Part shown: positions 36,961 through 50,420 of the stretch, piece after piece
Numbering within the stretch: the first letter of the stretch is position 1
Layout: the number at the start of each line of letters is the position of its first letter
From: Epiperipatus broadwayi
Taxonomy: Eukaryota > Onychophora > Udeonychophora > Euonychophora > Peripatidae
Assembly: GCA_028023455.1 (NCBI GenBank)
Contig: JAQFVV010006246.1
Coordinates: 2,161,501 to 2,225,500, forward strand
Length of the DNA stretch: 64,000 nt
Reading direction: 5' to 3'
Position numbers and translations under genes: made by a program
Notes under the pieces: model-generated
The model's database searches: none
Told to the model about the DNA's origin: nothing
What the model saw: the letters and a program-made list of their open reading frames with translations, nothing else

Positions 36961-38370
36961 ATTTGTCTATCATTTATTATATATTTAGTTATAATAATAC
37001 ATGTAACTAGTATATGCAGCAACCATTATACCTTTACATATGTATAGACTCATATGCTAATTGTAGTTTAATGATGATAATACAGATATATTATTTATGC
37101 CTGTTGAATGATAATGGGCTCTTAACAAAGGGTACCATTATTTTTTTATATTTAGTTTTAACTGATTAATTTAATATAATTGTAAATATCATTCAGTTAA
37201 AATATGTATACCGGACATGTTTTTAACAGGTGCATACTTTACATGCATGATAATGATAACATTTAATTTAAAAATTATTTACATTAAGACATCAACAAAA
37301 ATAATTAATAAAAAATATTTTGTAATAATGTACTTATTTTAAATTGAATAAGAATGCACACCCATATATTGGATTGTACTGAAACCTGTGTTCCCTGAAT
37401 TATTCCTTCTCAAAAAAGAAAAAAGAATATTGTTATGCATTTTTTAAATTTTTTTATGAGTTAAACTGATGATAGAATTCAAGCACTATTATGCTTAAGT
37501 GGTCATAAGTTTCAAGCATGCTTGCATACACAGATAGTTGCTACATTTTCTTCTGACATTGTTGCAATTCCAGTTGTTGCATTATAAATTACATTAATAA
37601 AATTTAGATTTTTTTAATAATAATTTTACAAATGCAAATGGTACCATTGTATAGCAGCAGAAATACTAAGATGCATGAAGTAAAAAAAATAGACACTGCT
37701 ATATGATATAAGAAAGGACAGCAGAGTTCTTGTTTTCTTAATTGTAAAACATTTTTTTCTAATTACAGATTATTGAATCAGTAGATTTTGAGATAGTAGA
37801 TATGCTATTTTACTGTATGTAATACTTTGATAGTGATATAGTAATGATTTATAACTCCATTGTCCCTATGTTACTCTTAAAAATTGCAATGACATAGTAA
37901 CATACATGACATTCTCAACTTAAGAAACTAATTATAGTGATCTAGTGTTATCAAAAAATATTCTTGTTTATGACATTTTTGTTGCATAGTGCCTTTTAAT
38001 TGTAGAATATATATTTCATTATGAAATAATTTTTTTTACTGAAAAAATAATTTAAATCTATTGCAGGCATTTTCTTGTAGAGATCATAAAGTTTAGTTTT
38101 TTTATATATCAATTGAAATAATATTTCTTTTATTCTCTTATTTTGTATATATTTAGTTTACATTATTGTTATAATACAAATATCAGTGTTTTACTATATT
38201 TTTCTTATAGTATTGTGCTTTCATGTTATTGTTTTTTAATTGTATGTAATTGATTTTAATGAAAATAAAAATAATTGAGTAGGTTGTCACTATTAATTGT
38301 TTTTGATTACATATAACTGATTTTAATAACAACTTAAAAAAAAGTCAAAATTAATATATTATTTATTTAG
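36961..38370 (+). other. Intron 3' section before the third CUB exon
   Basis: AT-rich intron without recognised coding sequence or intact repeat. It ends in an ATTTATTTAG acceptor at 38370. Confidence 0.6.
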
Positions 38371-38552
38371 AATGTGGTGGACGTTTTTCTGCACCAACTG
38401 GCTATATCAGATCTCCTGGCTATCCAGACAAGTATCCTGCCAATAGTGATTGTTCTTGGTTGATTACGACTCTTGAAAGTCTTACTATTCAATTAACATT
38501 TTCTACTTTTGACGTGGAAGCCCATACAAATTGTTCTAATGATTATGTTGCT
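38371..38552 (+). CDS. Cubilin-like CUB-domain exon 3 (first half of the next domain)
   Basis: This is the same length (182 bp) and phase pattern (1 in, 0 out) as the exon at 10210, so it is its homologue in the next domain. It encodes ECGGRFSAP, IRSPGYPDKYPANSDCSW, LTIQLTFSTFDVEAHTNCS and NDYVA, ending at a GTAAGT donor. Cysteines 1 and 2 of the domain (CGG, DCSW) and the third (NCS) are present. The FDVEAH Glu and NDYVA Asp match the first two ligands of calcium-binding CUB domains. NCS is a possible N-glycosylation site. Its first Glu codon is split with the exon at 27392-27560. Confidence 0.9.
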
Positions 38553-38765
38553 GTAAGTTATTAGATCCATTTTTATAACTTTTAATTTCTTGATATTAAA
38601 TTTATTATTTGTTTAATAACTAATTTTATATGCTTTTCTATTATATTGATCATTTACTTAGTTTTTTTAAAGTCTGATCATAGATTTTAATTTTTCAAAT
38701 GTTCATTTTAATCTACTCTCTTATTCTTCTCCTTTACTTTCTTTGCATATCTTCATATAATCATA

Positions 38766-38992
38766 TATATTGCTTATAGTACTTCATTCATATACACTTT
38801 AATGCAACTAATTTTCTTAAAAACTTCTTTATTTCTTACAGTTTCGACTGTCCAGCAGTCTTCATCAGAGCAGAAAGGAAGATAGAGCTCTGATGAAGAC
38901 TGCTGGACAGTCAAAACTGTAAGAAATAAAGAAGTTTTTGAGAAAATTAATTGCATTAAAGTGTATATGAATGAAGTACTATAAGCAATATA
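38766..38992. mobile_element. Compact near-perfect hairpin element, 106-bp arms
   Basis: 38766-38871 and 38887-38992 are inverted copies separated by a 15-bp loop; I count about three mismatches. The arms contain TTCTTACAGTTTCGACTG, CCAGCAGTCTTCATCAGAGC and their inverse. There is no coding sequence. It looks like a small palindromic MITE that lies 214 bp downstream of the third CUB exon. Confidence 0.88.
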
Positions 38993-41900
38993 CATTTTAA
39001 TCTAGTAATATTTTTATATTTAATATCACATTTTAATTTGATATTTAGTTTTGTCATTTCATTTCTATTTCACTAATGTTTTGAAATCAAAATTTTTGCA
39101 TTTTATCGAAATATATTCACATTTATTTTCGGTATTTTACAAAAATGGAATAAATGAGTATTTTCACAGTTCTTAATTTAAGTAAAGAAGTATGTCATTA
39201 AATATTTATATACAATTAATTGTGGAGCAAAAGCAACTGCTGAAAATGTAATCATTGACAAAAAGAAAATATCATAGTAACTTTTTTTAAAAAAAAAGTA
39301 AAATGTTTTTAAATTTGTAATAAAATAATGATCTATGATGGCCGTATTATATTTCATCATGTTGCTTCATACCAACTTTAATACTGCAAAATTTTTAAAT
39401 TCATAAAAGATGTTAAGAAATATTTATGGTAAAAAAAAGCTAGTCATTTTTAAATAATAATTACTAAAAGAAAGGTATTATTGCTGTAATTTGTGATCTA
39501 CTTTAATCTACTACTTGATAATCCTTTGGAGAACAAAATCAATGAAGATAATAATCTATAAATATTAAATATAAAGAGCTAATTGTCCACAAAACAATTA
39601 TAGAACAATAATATATATATATATTAACTGAAATGGTAGTAATATCATGATTTTGTTTCAAACCCCCATACTTATATTGTACATAGCATGTGATAAAGCT
39701 TGATTTGAATAAAATACATATTGTTTATTGAACTTCTAGTGTACAATACTTTTCAACACACACCCATATATATGACATAGACACTTTTTTATATATATAG
39801 TTTTCATACATAAATTAAAATTATAGTATAAATAAAAATTTTAAAAAATAATAGTATTATAGTTAATAATAAATTGTAGAATCACATTTATATATTTTTT
39901 CATTCACTAAAAGAATAATGAAAAAAACCCATAATGTACTATATTTTTATACTTTTTAATTAAATAATGAAGTGTTTGGTTTTCATTGCAATTTCTCATA
40001 TAAAAACATAATAGACTGTCTCACTGTCAAAAAGTCATGACCTCTATTTGATAATTTTAAGTCAGTATTAAAATATAGTCAAAATAAGAGTCATAGATCA
40101 CATGACCCAAATCTCTTAAGCTTGTAAGATATAAACAGTGAGCATTGCCAATTGCTCAACAAACTTTATGATAAATGCTTAACCAGAGATATTTTAAATG
40201 CTTTCTCTGTCTAAACATATATCACAAAGCTTGTTGAGCAATTGACAATGCTCATTGTTTAGTATTAAAATATGTTTTAAAATTTTATAAAAATGTTCAT
40301 TAGGCAAAATACTGCACATCAAATTTTGAAGACAGAATAAAGTAAGAATAAAATTATATGCTTTTAACATAAATTGAACAAATTTTATTAATAAATATAA
40401 GTGTTTATATTCTGAGAGAAAAAAATAGCTGCTAGCAAAATTTAAAGTTTATTTACAAAATTTGTTTTATTTTCTTAAAATTTGATTATGTGTGGCAATC
40501 AGAAATGGAAAATGGTTGTTCAATTATCATAAAATGTATTAAATTTGTGAATTTTAATGTCTTTTTTGTTTATTTATATTTTTGTTTGTTTACATTTTTT
40601 CGGTAGCATATAAATGAGATCATGTATCTTGATATAGTTTGCAGCTTTACTATATTGTAACAATAAATTAATTCATTTTCTTTTGTTAGTAATTTCAAAA
40701 TAAAGAAATACTTTTTTGCTCCCCAAGGAGTGACTAATTTTTTCAGTTTGTTATTAAGATAGTAACTGAAGCACAAAAATGGAAATGAAAGATTAAGATC
40801 TTTAGTGAAGTTAAGTTAAAGCCTCAATTAATAATTGAAAATCTACATATTTAAAAATTTAAACAATGGGTATTAATATGAAACCTTAGTAAATCATAGG
40901 TTAGAATTTATAATGTATAGCTACTTTTATTATAAAAATATTGTAGCTTTTTTAGTCCATTTAAAAAATAAGGTATCTTTCAATTGTTAGCTCAATGGTA
41001 AATTAAAAATATTCAATGTTCCTTTTTTTAAAAAAAGGTAATTCTTCATTTAGAAATTACTCATTAGTTAATTTTATTGTTACAATATAGTAAAGTCCAT
41101 TTGTTACCCGTATTACTATTATTCAAGATAATATGGAATATTTGTTCTTGTTTTGCAAAAAAAAAATTAAGACAAAATAAATACACAACATTTAATTTTT
41201 TGTGAATTATTTTTTTCTTGATGTTTTCACTAAAATATTATGTTAACAGTAGATCTTGAAGTTTAAAATATATCATAAATGATAGTAGCAAATATTAAAC
41301 AATTCAGATATTGCTTTTGATAATAATAAAATTACCAGCATTGACGTTGAATTTATGATTGTTTGAAAAAAATTAAAAAAAGCACTCATAAAATTTTTAA
41401 AATAATAATATTGATAAATTCCTACAAAGAAATGAATGATTGCAAAAGATAATATATTTGTAGATTTTGACATAAAAATATTACTGATCTTAATGCTCAT
41501 GTTGGCTATCCTTAATCAGTAAATCTTTCAAAAAATTAATGAAGAAAAAATTAACAATAGAAGAGATTATTCTGTAACAATAATGTATCAACCAGATTGC
41601 TGAGAGGAAATGATTTAAAAGGCAATAACAGAAGTTGTGATTCATGAAGATTTCTTACTTGAAAAGTTGTTAGATTATCCTTCATTTTGAAAAAGGAAAT
41701 AAATATTCATAAAATAAAAAATGTTGAATCAGTATGATTCAATAATGTCTATACCAATTTTTTAAAACCTTTTAATTTCTGCTTCAGATTTTTAAATTGT
41801 GACTTCTATAATTTAAATGCCCAATGATTTAGAAGACAACCTTTATAGTATTCTCATGATGGTGATAATGACATTATTTGTTTTCCAATGAGTATGTCAA

Positions 41901-43551
41901 TAACTAATTAAAATGCACACTAAATAGAGAGGTATATTGAGAACTATGATAATATTTATTTCACGTGCTGTTCATTTTCTATTAATTAATGATGGAAAGA
42001 TTAGGATTCTCATTGGGAAATAAAATACATAAGGTAAATAGAGCTTATTATTTTATAGTAATTCTTCTTGGTCTTGAGAGAATAAAATTATTTTTTGGTT
42101 ATTAAATACTAATTTGATTACATTTGATGAAATCTGGGGTATGTTAGTTTTTTGGAAGAATATTCTGTGCAAGTCTATTTGTACATCTAAATAAGCCTTC
42201 TGAAATTAATGAAAATATTTGGTGGAAGTTATTGTCTATTACTTAGACTTATTTTATCTTTTGTCTAAAAAATGAAACATAGGAGATATTATGGCACTTT
42301 GTCATTTTGGATTACAATGTTCTACCTGACATTTTAGAGCTTTATAAAGTATACTCTAGATAATTCATTAACTGTGATATTAGGGTAATAAAATTGTATT
42401 TCTATATTGTGCATAATTTGTGAACTTCCAGTATTTGACTGAACAAGTAACCACTATTACTTAGAATTGATTATAGTTATGTAATGGATTCTAGAAGTAT
42501 ATTAATAACCGATTTGTAATTTGAAATTTACTAGACTATTATTATTATTATAAAATAAGATAAATTTTAATGTATTTCTATATGAAAATGACATTAGCTT
42601 CATTACATATAAAAATATTTGTTAAAAGTCCAGCAAAGTCTCCAGATTTTTTGCATGTTGAATGCCTATTCCCAGTCATTATTATAATTTTACTTCTTTT
42701 ATTATTATTATTACTTCCTATCTATTTACTACTTAAAAATGAAGTAGAAAATGGCTATAAAGTTCATCATTTATATTTAATGTCTGTAGAAATGATCTTT
42801 ATAGTAAAATTTTATAATTTTTTGCTATTGCTTGAAATGATTTTTTCTTAGTTATTATTCAAAATAATTTTTCATTTAACATACAAAATGATGGGAGAAA
42901 ATAATCATATCATTAATATAAAATTTAGAAGTGGATTATAACTACTAATGTTATACATCAAAATCATTAAAAATAAAAAACTATTTTTTAAATTTTTTTA
43001 CTCCATACCTGTAAAAAATATCATTCTGTGAGAGTTGAAAGTTATGTTTAATGCTGTAGGTTTTACTATGCATATATTTCTGAATATTCTTTGGAAAATT
43101 GATGATCAATCATATAAATAACCAATTCTTGATACATTTTAAAAAAATATCAATCATAAAGAAATTATTTAGTCACTAAATATATCTCATGTTTGAAGTT
43201 ATGTGAAATTCAATTCATTATTGTATCATTATGTTAATAAAATACTAAATTTTACCTAATCTATTTTGTATTTTTCATTAATATATATATAATTATAGAC
43301 ATTATGATTTTGGCTGATATGCTGCAAAATTTATATTGATTAATGTTGATGAAAATATTAAAATTTAAGACTTCTGGATAACTTTTAAGAGATATTTTAT
43401 ATCATTTAATATTCACAAACAAGATAGTTTATTTTTTCATATTAAACAGACTTTCTCTTTGTAAATCTATAAATAAGTTTTTAGCAAAATGTATTTTATT
43501 ATAATTGACATGCATGACTACAATAAATTGATTACTATTATTTTACTTTAG
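38993..43551 (+). other. Intron between CUB exons 3 and 4, rest
   Basis: This 5.0-kb intron (38553-43551) is the shortest in the window. Besides the hairpins at 38766 and 40132 I see only AT-rich sequence with A/T runs. A 93-codon frame at 42570-42851 contains a Leu/Ile run produced by an ATT-type repeat and is not a convincing exon. Its acceptor is TTACTTTAG at 43551. Confidence 0.55.
40132..40261. repeat. Short hairpin with about 42-bp arms
   Basis: TAAACAGTGAGCATTGCCAA and TTGCTCAACAAACTTTATGA on the left pair with the right arm at about 40219-40261 (ending GCTCATTGTTTA) with four differences, all transitions. The loop is about 45 bp. In a minus-strand transcript three of the four differences would be G:U pairs. 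It could be a MITE or, less likely, a small-RNA precursor. Confidence 0.6.
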
Positions 43552-43714
43552 GTGTATGATGGTCCAAGTGAAGATAGTTTTCTTCTTCTTAAACATTGTG
43601 GAAATACCCTGCCAAGTCCACCATCTATAAAATCAACAAACAATAAGCTTTTTATTCGCATGAAATCTGATGGTACTATTAGTGCAAATGGATTTGTAGC
43701 AAGTTTTCAGAAAG
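43552..43714 (+). CDS. Cubilin-like CUB-domain exon 4 (second half of the domain)
   Basis: This exon completes the domain begun at 38371. It starts in phase 0 with VYDGPSEDSFLLLKHCG (the YDGP strand and fourth cysteine) and continues LPSPPSIKSTNNKLFIRMKS, DGTISANGFVASF. The Asp of YDG and the SDGT loop complete a likely calcium site together with the Glu and Asp of the preceding exon. It ends QK plus one base at a GTTGGT donor, phase 1; that base joins GA of the exon at 59502 to give Gly. The donor is weaker than the others here (GTTGGT), which may make this splice less efficient. Confidence 0.9.
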
Positions 43715-45950
43715 GTTGGTTTGCTATAATTTTAGTATTTGCTTTGCTTTAATAGAACTTAATAAAATTTAATATGTGAAATATTAAAAAGAATCTTTGC
43801 TTATGTCTAAAGAAATGATGGCAAGAAAATAGTTTTTTCACTATAACTAGCCAATAGCCATTTTACAAAATCATTTTTAAAATGTTAAATTAAGTATTTA
43901 TACTTACTGCAATAATAATTGCCTTTTAAGTATATCATTAAAATTTTTTATTTTTTTGTTAATAAAAATGTTATATTCAAACAGTTATTATTATTACAAT
44001 TGTCATCAATGGCTCCACAGGTGATAGATAATGGAATGACTTTTAAATATGAAGGCCAACTGAATAACAAATAAACAGTGCCCAACCAAAAGCTTCTCTT
44101 ACCTTGTAGGAAAGAGTGTTGATTTATCAAAAGCTAGATACTGTTTATAATACAATTCTTTCTGTCTCCCTATTTTTTTATTCACTCACTTAAGTTATTG
44201 TTGAACCCAGTCCCATCAAACATCCTTTTGTAATAACTATAACAGTCAGAATGTGTTTTATGCTATAACATTTTCATCCTTTAACTACATACATAAAATT
44301 CTGATTTTAATTCTTTTTTCCCCCTTAAACTCTTGAGAATTAAGAAAGCAATGATGAAAACAGGCTTAGAAGGCTAGCACTACTTACTTGTGATCATTTC
44401 TCAAATCAGTACAATTGTTAATGAGTTGGTTTGGAAATGGAAATAAATCAGATAACAGTTTCAGTTGGAAAATATCATATGTTAAGGCAGCCTAATTAGA
44501 GATGTCACTGTCTACAACAGAAGTGGAAGGGATTAGATCTAAAAATGGCTTTTCTCTCACAATTACACCTGATGAGTTAATCATTACAATGATAGAAATA
44601 TTAACAACAACAATAATAATATCAGTAATAATGGTAAAGCAGATAACAGTGTTACTACTAAAGGTCAGGATTATTATAAATCTAATTTTTTTCTAAATAT
44701 AGGTACCCAGAGTATGTAAATTTTACATGATACAAATTCTTCAAGACTAGAATGGATGGATGCATTGGTGGTTAAAGAACTGTAAAGATTTAGGATTGAT
44801 GTGGATACTCCTAGTAAAAATTGTTTCCTAGAAAAAGCAATTTTAATAGAACTGTTGTATGGTTACAAGTTTTTTTGGAAGACAAATCAGTGAGTAAAAA
44901 AAGAATGTCTAGTGTTGAATTTCCTGTAAAGTATAATGTAATTTGCACTATTGCTGGAATTTTTCATTATAGCCAATGTTGTTAAAACTCACCTTGAACA
45001 ATGTTATTAATGCTCTCTTTATTAGTGCCTATGTTACTCAAAGAATTAAGAGAAAGAAAACTTTTTTTATTCTTTGTTGGATGAGCAGTATTACAACAGT
45101 ATTATTAAAAGATTAATTTTCTCTTTTTGAAAATCTTTTCATTTATATTAAATACATGTTATTCTATTCTCTTATTATTTCATTGTTAAAAGATTATTCT
45201 ATTATATAAAATTTTGGATTTACTGATCTAGAGTTTATAATATGGAGGAAATATTTATTAGATTAATAAAACAAGAAAATTTAAATGTTGAGATAATATT
45301 AATTGTTGGAAAACCCCCTAAATATATAATAATGTTAAAATACAGAGGCAAAACTCTCCATACAATAGCCTCTGTGTTAATAGCTTATTTAAGCATAAAG
45401 GATGGTGATCATGTGATATTGAGTAATTAAATGTTAAATAATTATTTTACAGAAAAGTGAATATGAAGAAAGGCATGTCTAAGAATTAAAAGTCATAGTA
45501 ATTCATTTTTAGACAAATCCTTCATTAATATGTTGTAAAAAATGTATAATCAAAAATTTGTTGATATATTTTGTTAATTCTTTATTAATATGAAAACGTG
45601 TTTTTGTTTATAACATGTAATTTTATAATTATTAATATTTTGATAATAACTTGTGTATTTTTGTTAAAGTGGAAGTGTTAAAATACACATAATTAAACAT
45701 TGAATTGAATTAATGGCTCATTCCATCATCACATTGCCTTTATAGTGAATAAAGCTCTCATGATTACTAGAGCTATTTGTAGATATAGAAAAGTTTTTAA
45801 TAAATTAACAGATCTCAAAACATTTTATGTCTCACTTTGAAATATGGATCTGTTATATGGAATTCTCATTACAAGATGGATATCAAAATTCAATCTGTTT
45901 TTGACAATTTTTTAAAATTTAATCAAAGCTGAGATGAAAAACAAGATATT
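43715..45950 (+). other. Intron, AT-rich section
   Basis: Start of the 15.8-kb intron (43715-59501). No exon recognised. Patches at 44480-44900 and 45240-45870 are somewhat less AT-rich and might be very old transposon remains; I see no diagnostic motif. Confidence 0.45.
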
Positions 45951-45954
45951 TTAA

Positions 45955-46490
45955 TTTCTTGTAAATATAGAGGATTTGAACACAGACTTTTAAGCACCCT
46001 TCATCTAGCCACAGTACCTCGTACCATTGATACACATGAGCACACACATGTGGAAAAGATAAATAATCACCAATGTATGTATTTTGTGTTGATCCAGCAT
46101 TCATCAATTGGTCCAGATTATCATATCCCACACATATATATAATCAATTTGCAGGTTATATTAAGATAGCAAATCAGAATGTCTTGAGGTTAACATGGGC
46201 ATAACAATAATATTTGCATCAGCATGGGATTTGGGCATTCCATCATCAGATTTTCAATGATATGGATGGCTGAAGAATTGGAAATCAATGCTCAATTTAT
46301 ATTAAGATAGCAAATCAAAGTGACTTGAGGCTCAACATGGGCATAACAATAATATTGGTATCAGCATGGGATTTGGGATCAGATTTTCAATAATATAGAT
46401 AGTTAAAGAGTTGGAAGTTGGAACAGATTGAAGCCTCTCCATTAAAGTATGAAGATTTGTTATCTTATATAAATTGAGCACTGATTTTAT
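45955..46490. repeat. Family F repeat copy with an internal duplication
   Basis: It carries AATAATCACCAATGTATG and TTGGTCCAGATTATCAT, as in the other copies, then two direct repeats of a roughly 140-bp block (ttatattaagatagcaaatc, aacatgggcataacaataat, tcagcatgggatttggg) at about 46150-46250 and 46300-46390. GAGGATTTGAACACAG near 45969 is the inverse of a B-box-like sequence. It ends near 46490 in an AT repeat. Confidence 0.65.
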
Positions 46491-46494
46491 ATAT

Positions 46495-48092
46495 ATATTA
46501 TAACAGACGGAAAGATGACCACTAGCCCCAAAAGTTGATGATGCCAGATATAATGGACGGAATGATTACAACTAATCCCAAACATTGCAAACACCAGATG
46601 TAATGGATGGTCAACTAACTTGCAGACTACTACTATGCAGATGTAGCAATATGGTGTGGGGATAAGTTAATATGCTCTAATTTATTACCCCTAATGAAAC
46701 AATCTGCAAAGACCTACCAGGCTTAGAAGGGAAAAAAGTTGCATCCAACTATGTTCAGACTGTGGGTCATCTGATAGAATGCTAATGAGAACCTGATGAA
46801 ATGCTTAACCAATGATTGCATACACTTTAATTGACTAACTCTATCCCTATTTAATAATAATAAATGCAATTTAGGTTAGTTCATCCACTTTTCCCCTTTT
46901 AAATTCCGTTATGCCCTAATATTCAAACCCAGAGAGAATATTGCTTTTAACTCCTTTAGCAGGCATGAACAGATACACACAGCAACACCTGCACCTATAT
47001 ATAGGTTACAACTAGCATTTATTATATTTGTTTTATTTTCAAACTTTTATATGATAAAAAAAATAGATGTGTGTGCATGCATAATTATTTATAAACTGTG
47101 GAATGTCAGGACAACTCAATAAACCAGAGACCGGAATAATACAAATTCTCAAACATTTATTAACAAAAATAAATATCAAGTATAACAACAATAGTAATGA
47201 TAAAAAAAAAAATAATAATAATAATCATATGTACATGTGTCACATGTGAACATCTACCATTTTACTAACTAATGATTATTATAATCCAACCCTTATACCC
47301 ATGGTAGAAATCCACTTATGTCACTCATTCTCTACAAATTATAATTATATAGAAAAATAAACTTTAGTTATTTAATATCATTGAGATGCTGGCTAGCTAA
47401 ATTATATGTTTGCAGATGTTAACAACCTATTTGACAAGTTTTCCCAATTTATATATATGATAGAGACAGATACTAGTTGATTAGTCAAACATACTGGAAA
47501 ATATATGTACAAGGTTAATCACAAAATAAAACATATAATATGTATTCCGTATAAGTGTTGTAATTTAACCTGTGAAAATAAATTTAGAGAATCTTATTTC
47601 AATATTTATGTGGATAACCTGAAGTGAAGCAGGTGGATAAACCTAAATTTTATTTACAATGAAAATATAAAAATATCAAAATGAATAATCCCCCCTTTTC
47701 TTCTTTGCTAATTCTGAAAAATGAGGCTTCAGCATCAGAGTGTGAAAATACAACAGATAACATGAATAAAAAAATAAATAAATAAACAAAAATTTACAAT
47801 ATTGATTCTTTGATTTAAAAAAATTGTAATTGGAACAAAGTTCATAAAAATCATCATAATAGAATTAGTAGTAGTTGATAGTTAGTCAAGTTGTTCTTCA
47901 AAGCAGTTTCACTTAGTAAATCATTTTCCTTAGCAAGTATAGATAGGTACAATGGTGTCTCCTGTAGTGGTGTTTAATGGCAAACACCTTGATCCTCATT
48001 TGATTCACCATAAAGTATTCCAATCCTTGTTTACTTTGGACTGCAGGCATCTTCTTGTGTGTTTACAATAAAGTAGAAATATATATATATAG
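46495..48092. other. Repeat-derived intronic sequence of unknown family
   Basis: 46499-46620 holds two diverged copies of a roughly 60-bp unit (agatataatggacgga / agatgtaatggatgg). 46620-47030 is less AT-rich than usual and probably belongs to an unidentified element. 47100-48060 is AT-rich again, apart from short patches. No coding sequence is recognised. Confidence 0.45.
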
Positions 48093-49525
48093 TGTAACGT
48101 TTTTCATTTTGCTAGGCCTCTTACACGCTAATATAAACTGCGCGTGAGTTGATCAAGCTGTATCAAAAGAAAAAAGAAAGTTGTATTTCTATTCTCAACA
48201 CAGCTATTTTTCCTGATCAACTTCGGCCTAGAACTATTACCGAGTACAATCGTGAGCAGAACCAGTTTTTAATTTCTACTTGAGGGCGGCAGAGTCGTTA
48301 GACCCACTGAGACTGCGTCAAACATATTGTAACTCGTAAACTAAACAGAAAAAAAAGTGCTTTTAAACTAATCGGTATTGCATCATACTGTAACGAGAAC
48401 TATTTTCTCCTTTTTGATTATTATTTCTGGGCTTGTTTAAATACATTGGCAAGGTAAATTCCATTTTAAATCCCACTAAACTAATAATAACTTTAATACT
48501 AAAAAGAATAATAACCATTATTAATAACGCACAATGAAAAGGTTGATAAAAGTATAATCTCTTTTATTCTAACAAACTAAAATATTTATAAGTTAAATTA
48601 CAAATTAACTAAACTGGAAAGTACACACATGCTAATCCAGATAATGAATCGATTAACAAAAACAGTTAGATTAAATAATGAACGCAATTTAATAATGTTC
48701 CAAGATCTTGTATAAAATTCTTTATAAGAAAGTCCCTTGAATGTGAAAGTAAAGTCTATATCAGGATGGTAGTCTAAGCTTAGATAAATAATTGTTTGCA
48801 AACTTTTAAGTCACTATCAGGAAAATTTATTCTTAACTTACCGGTAAGTTCATGTAGGTTTATGGGATCCCAGATCATGAGAATTTCCATTGGTCTCTCC
48901 TGCCGGCGTCTTCCATTATTGTTCCGTTCTATAGCTGGAGAAAAGGCACAGTTGTAGTGACCCTTTTATTGCAAAAAGCGGTCTTCACAAGTCCCGTTTC
49001 CATGCTTGCGTGACAGCTTGGTACAGCAAGGGGCATACCTGTGTAGAAGTATATTTCTTGCCACAGGTTATGCTCGTGGAAACCTCCAACTTTCAGAGAC
49101 GTAACTAGAAGTTAAAGAGAAGACCCAGATTGAAGTTGTCATCTCCTTTTTATATCGCGCTCCATTTTTGGAACTTCTGCGCACTCTTTTGTCTTTTTAT
49201 CAGCGTATAAGATAATAATCTTATACACTCTCTCTTAAATTTAAGTTACAAAGTTCTCTTTTTTTTTAGCATTATTCTTCCATCTTTAATTAGCTAAAAT
49301 ATTTTTCTTTTAGCTTATACTTTTGGAATTCTTTTAATTTATCTGGATTAGTAATCTGTATGTCATTTATTCTTTCCAATTAGATAAAAAAAAATAAGAA
49401 TGACAATTTTAACCTTCATTGCACGTTTTAACAAAAATTATACTAATCAAAAAAAAATCTAAATTTACTTTTTTAGCTTTTACCAAATGCCAATATATTT
49501 GTAACGTATATAAATAAACGTTACA
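48093..49525 (-). repeat. LTR-like block of the palindrome, left copy
   Basis: Read on the minus strand it starts TGTAACG at 49525 and ends CGTTACA at 48093. On this strand it holds a TATA-like GATATAAAAAGG (about 49152) and, about 180 bp further on, GCAATAAAAGGG, a polyadenylation-type signal. That order is as expected in an LTR. The GC level exceeds the flanks. Without a second direct copy or an attached Pol gene, the LTR identity is inference. Confidence 0.5.
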
Positions 49526-49990
49526 ATACCACCAGTGCCAGGAGATGAGAATAAAATAGGGGTTTACACTAATTTTATTCTTAAGTTTTTAAATTCATAT
49601 TCGTATTTTTTTTTTCTGTAGTAGCGTGCTGATATATTGTGTAGACTCATTCACAAGCGACGTTCAGCTTTAACGCCCACTTTTAGGTCTAACACGGCGG
49701 GAATGGAAAATATTTCAACATTCATCTGTGTCCTATCCGCTTTAGTGTAATATTAACGATAAGAAGCCCAAGTTATAAGCACAAACGAGCGTTGCTCATC
49801 GTTCTGAGTCTTACAGGCTCGTGGCAACTTGGTCCAACTTGATCCGCCTTCCCCTTTATTGGGATCTCTGCTAGAAATAGTCTGACGAGCATTTAAAGAC
49901 GGTCTTATGTTCATATACTGCGGATAAGGACTCGGGGCTATGTTATTCCCCTCTTCAGTAACCGCCTACCCGGTCAAATACTTGTGACTT

Positions 49991-50197
49991 ATGTCTACAT
50001 CAGCCACGATCCCTCCGAGTCCTTATCCGCAGTATATGAACATAAGACCGTCTTTAAATGCTCGTCAGACTATTTCTAGCAGAGATCCCAATAAAGGGGA
50101 AGGCGGATCAAGTTGGACCAAGTTTCCACGAGCCTGTAAGACTCAGAACGATGAGCAACGCTCGTTTGTGCTTATAACTTGGGCTTCTTATCGTTAA
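49991..50197 (+). other. 68-codon open frame at the palindrome centre
   Basis: The frame begins in the 79-bp spacer and runs into the right inner arm: PPSPYPQYMNIRPSLNARQT, SSRDPNKGEGGSSWTKFPRA and so on. It is rich in Ser, Pro and Arg with no motif I know. It may be the C-terminal remnant of a retroelement protein, or chance. There is no supporting context beyond its placement next to an LTR-like block. Confidence 0.25.
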
Positions 50198-50420
50198 TAT
50201 TACACTAAAGCGGATAGGACACAGATGAATGTTGAAATATTTTCCATTCCCGCCGTGTTAGACCTAAAAGTGGGCGTTAAAGCCGAACGTCGCTTGTGAA
50301 TGAGTCTACACAATATATCAGCACGCTACTACAGAAAAAAATACGAATATGAATTTAAAACTTAAGAATAAAATTAGTGTAAACCCCTATTTTATTCTTA
50401 TCTCCTGGCACTGGTGGTAT

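Noticed and set aside
42570-42851. 93-codon hydrophobic frame that might be a membrane protein exon
   Set aside because: The Leu/Ile run comes from an ATT/TTA repeat, and there are no convincing splice sites or family match.
45700-45900. Possible C-terminal RT fragment of a LINE (LLYG-like string)
   Set aside because: Only one short motif and broken frames; not distinguishable from chance.
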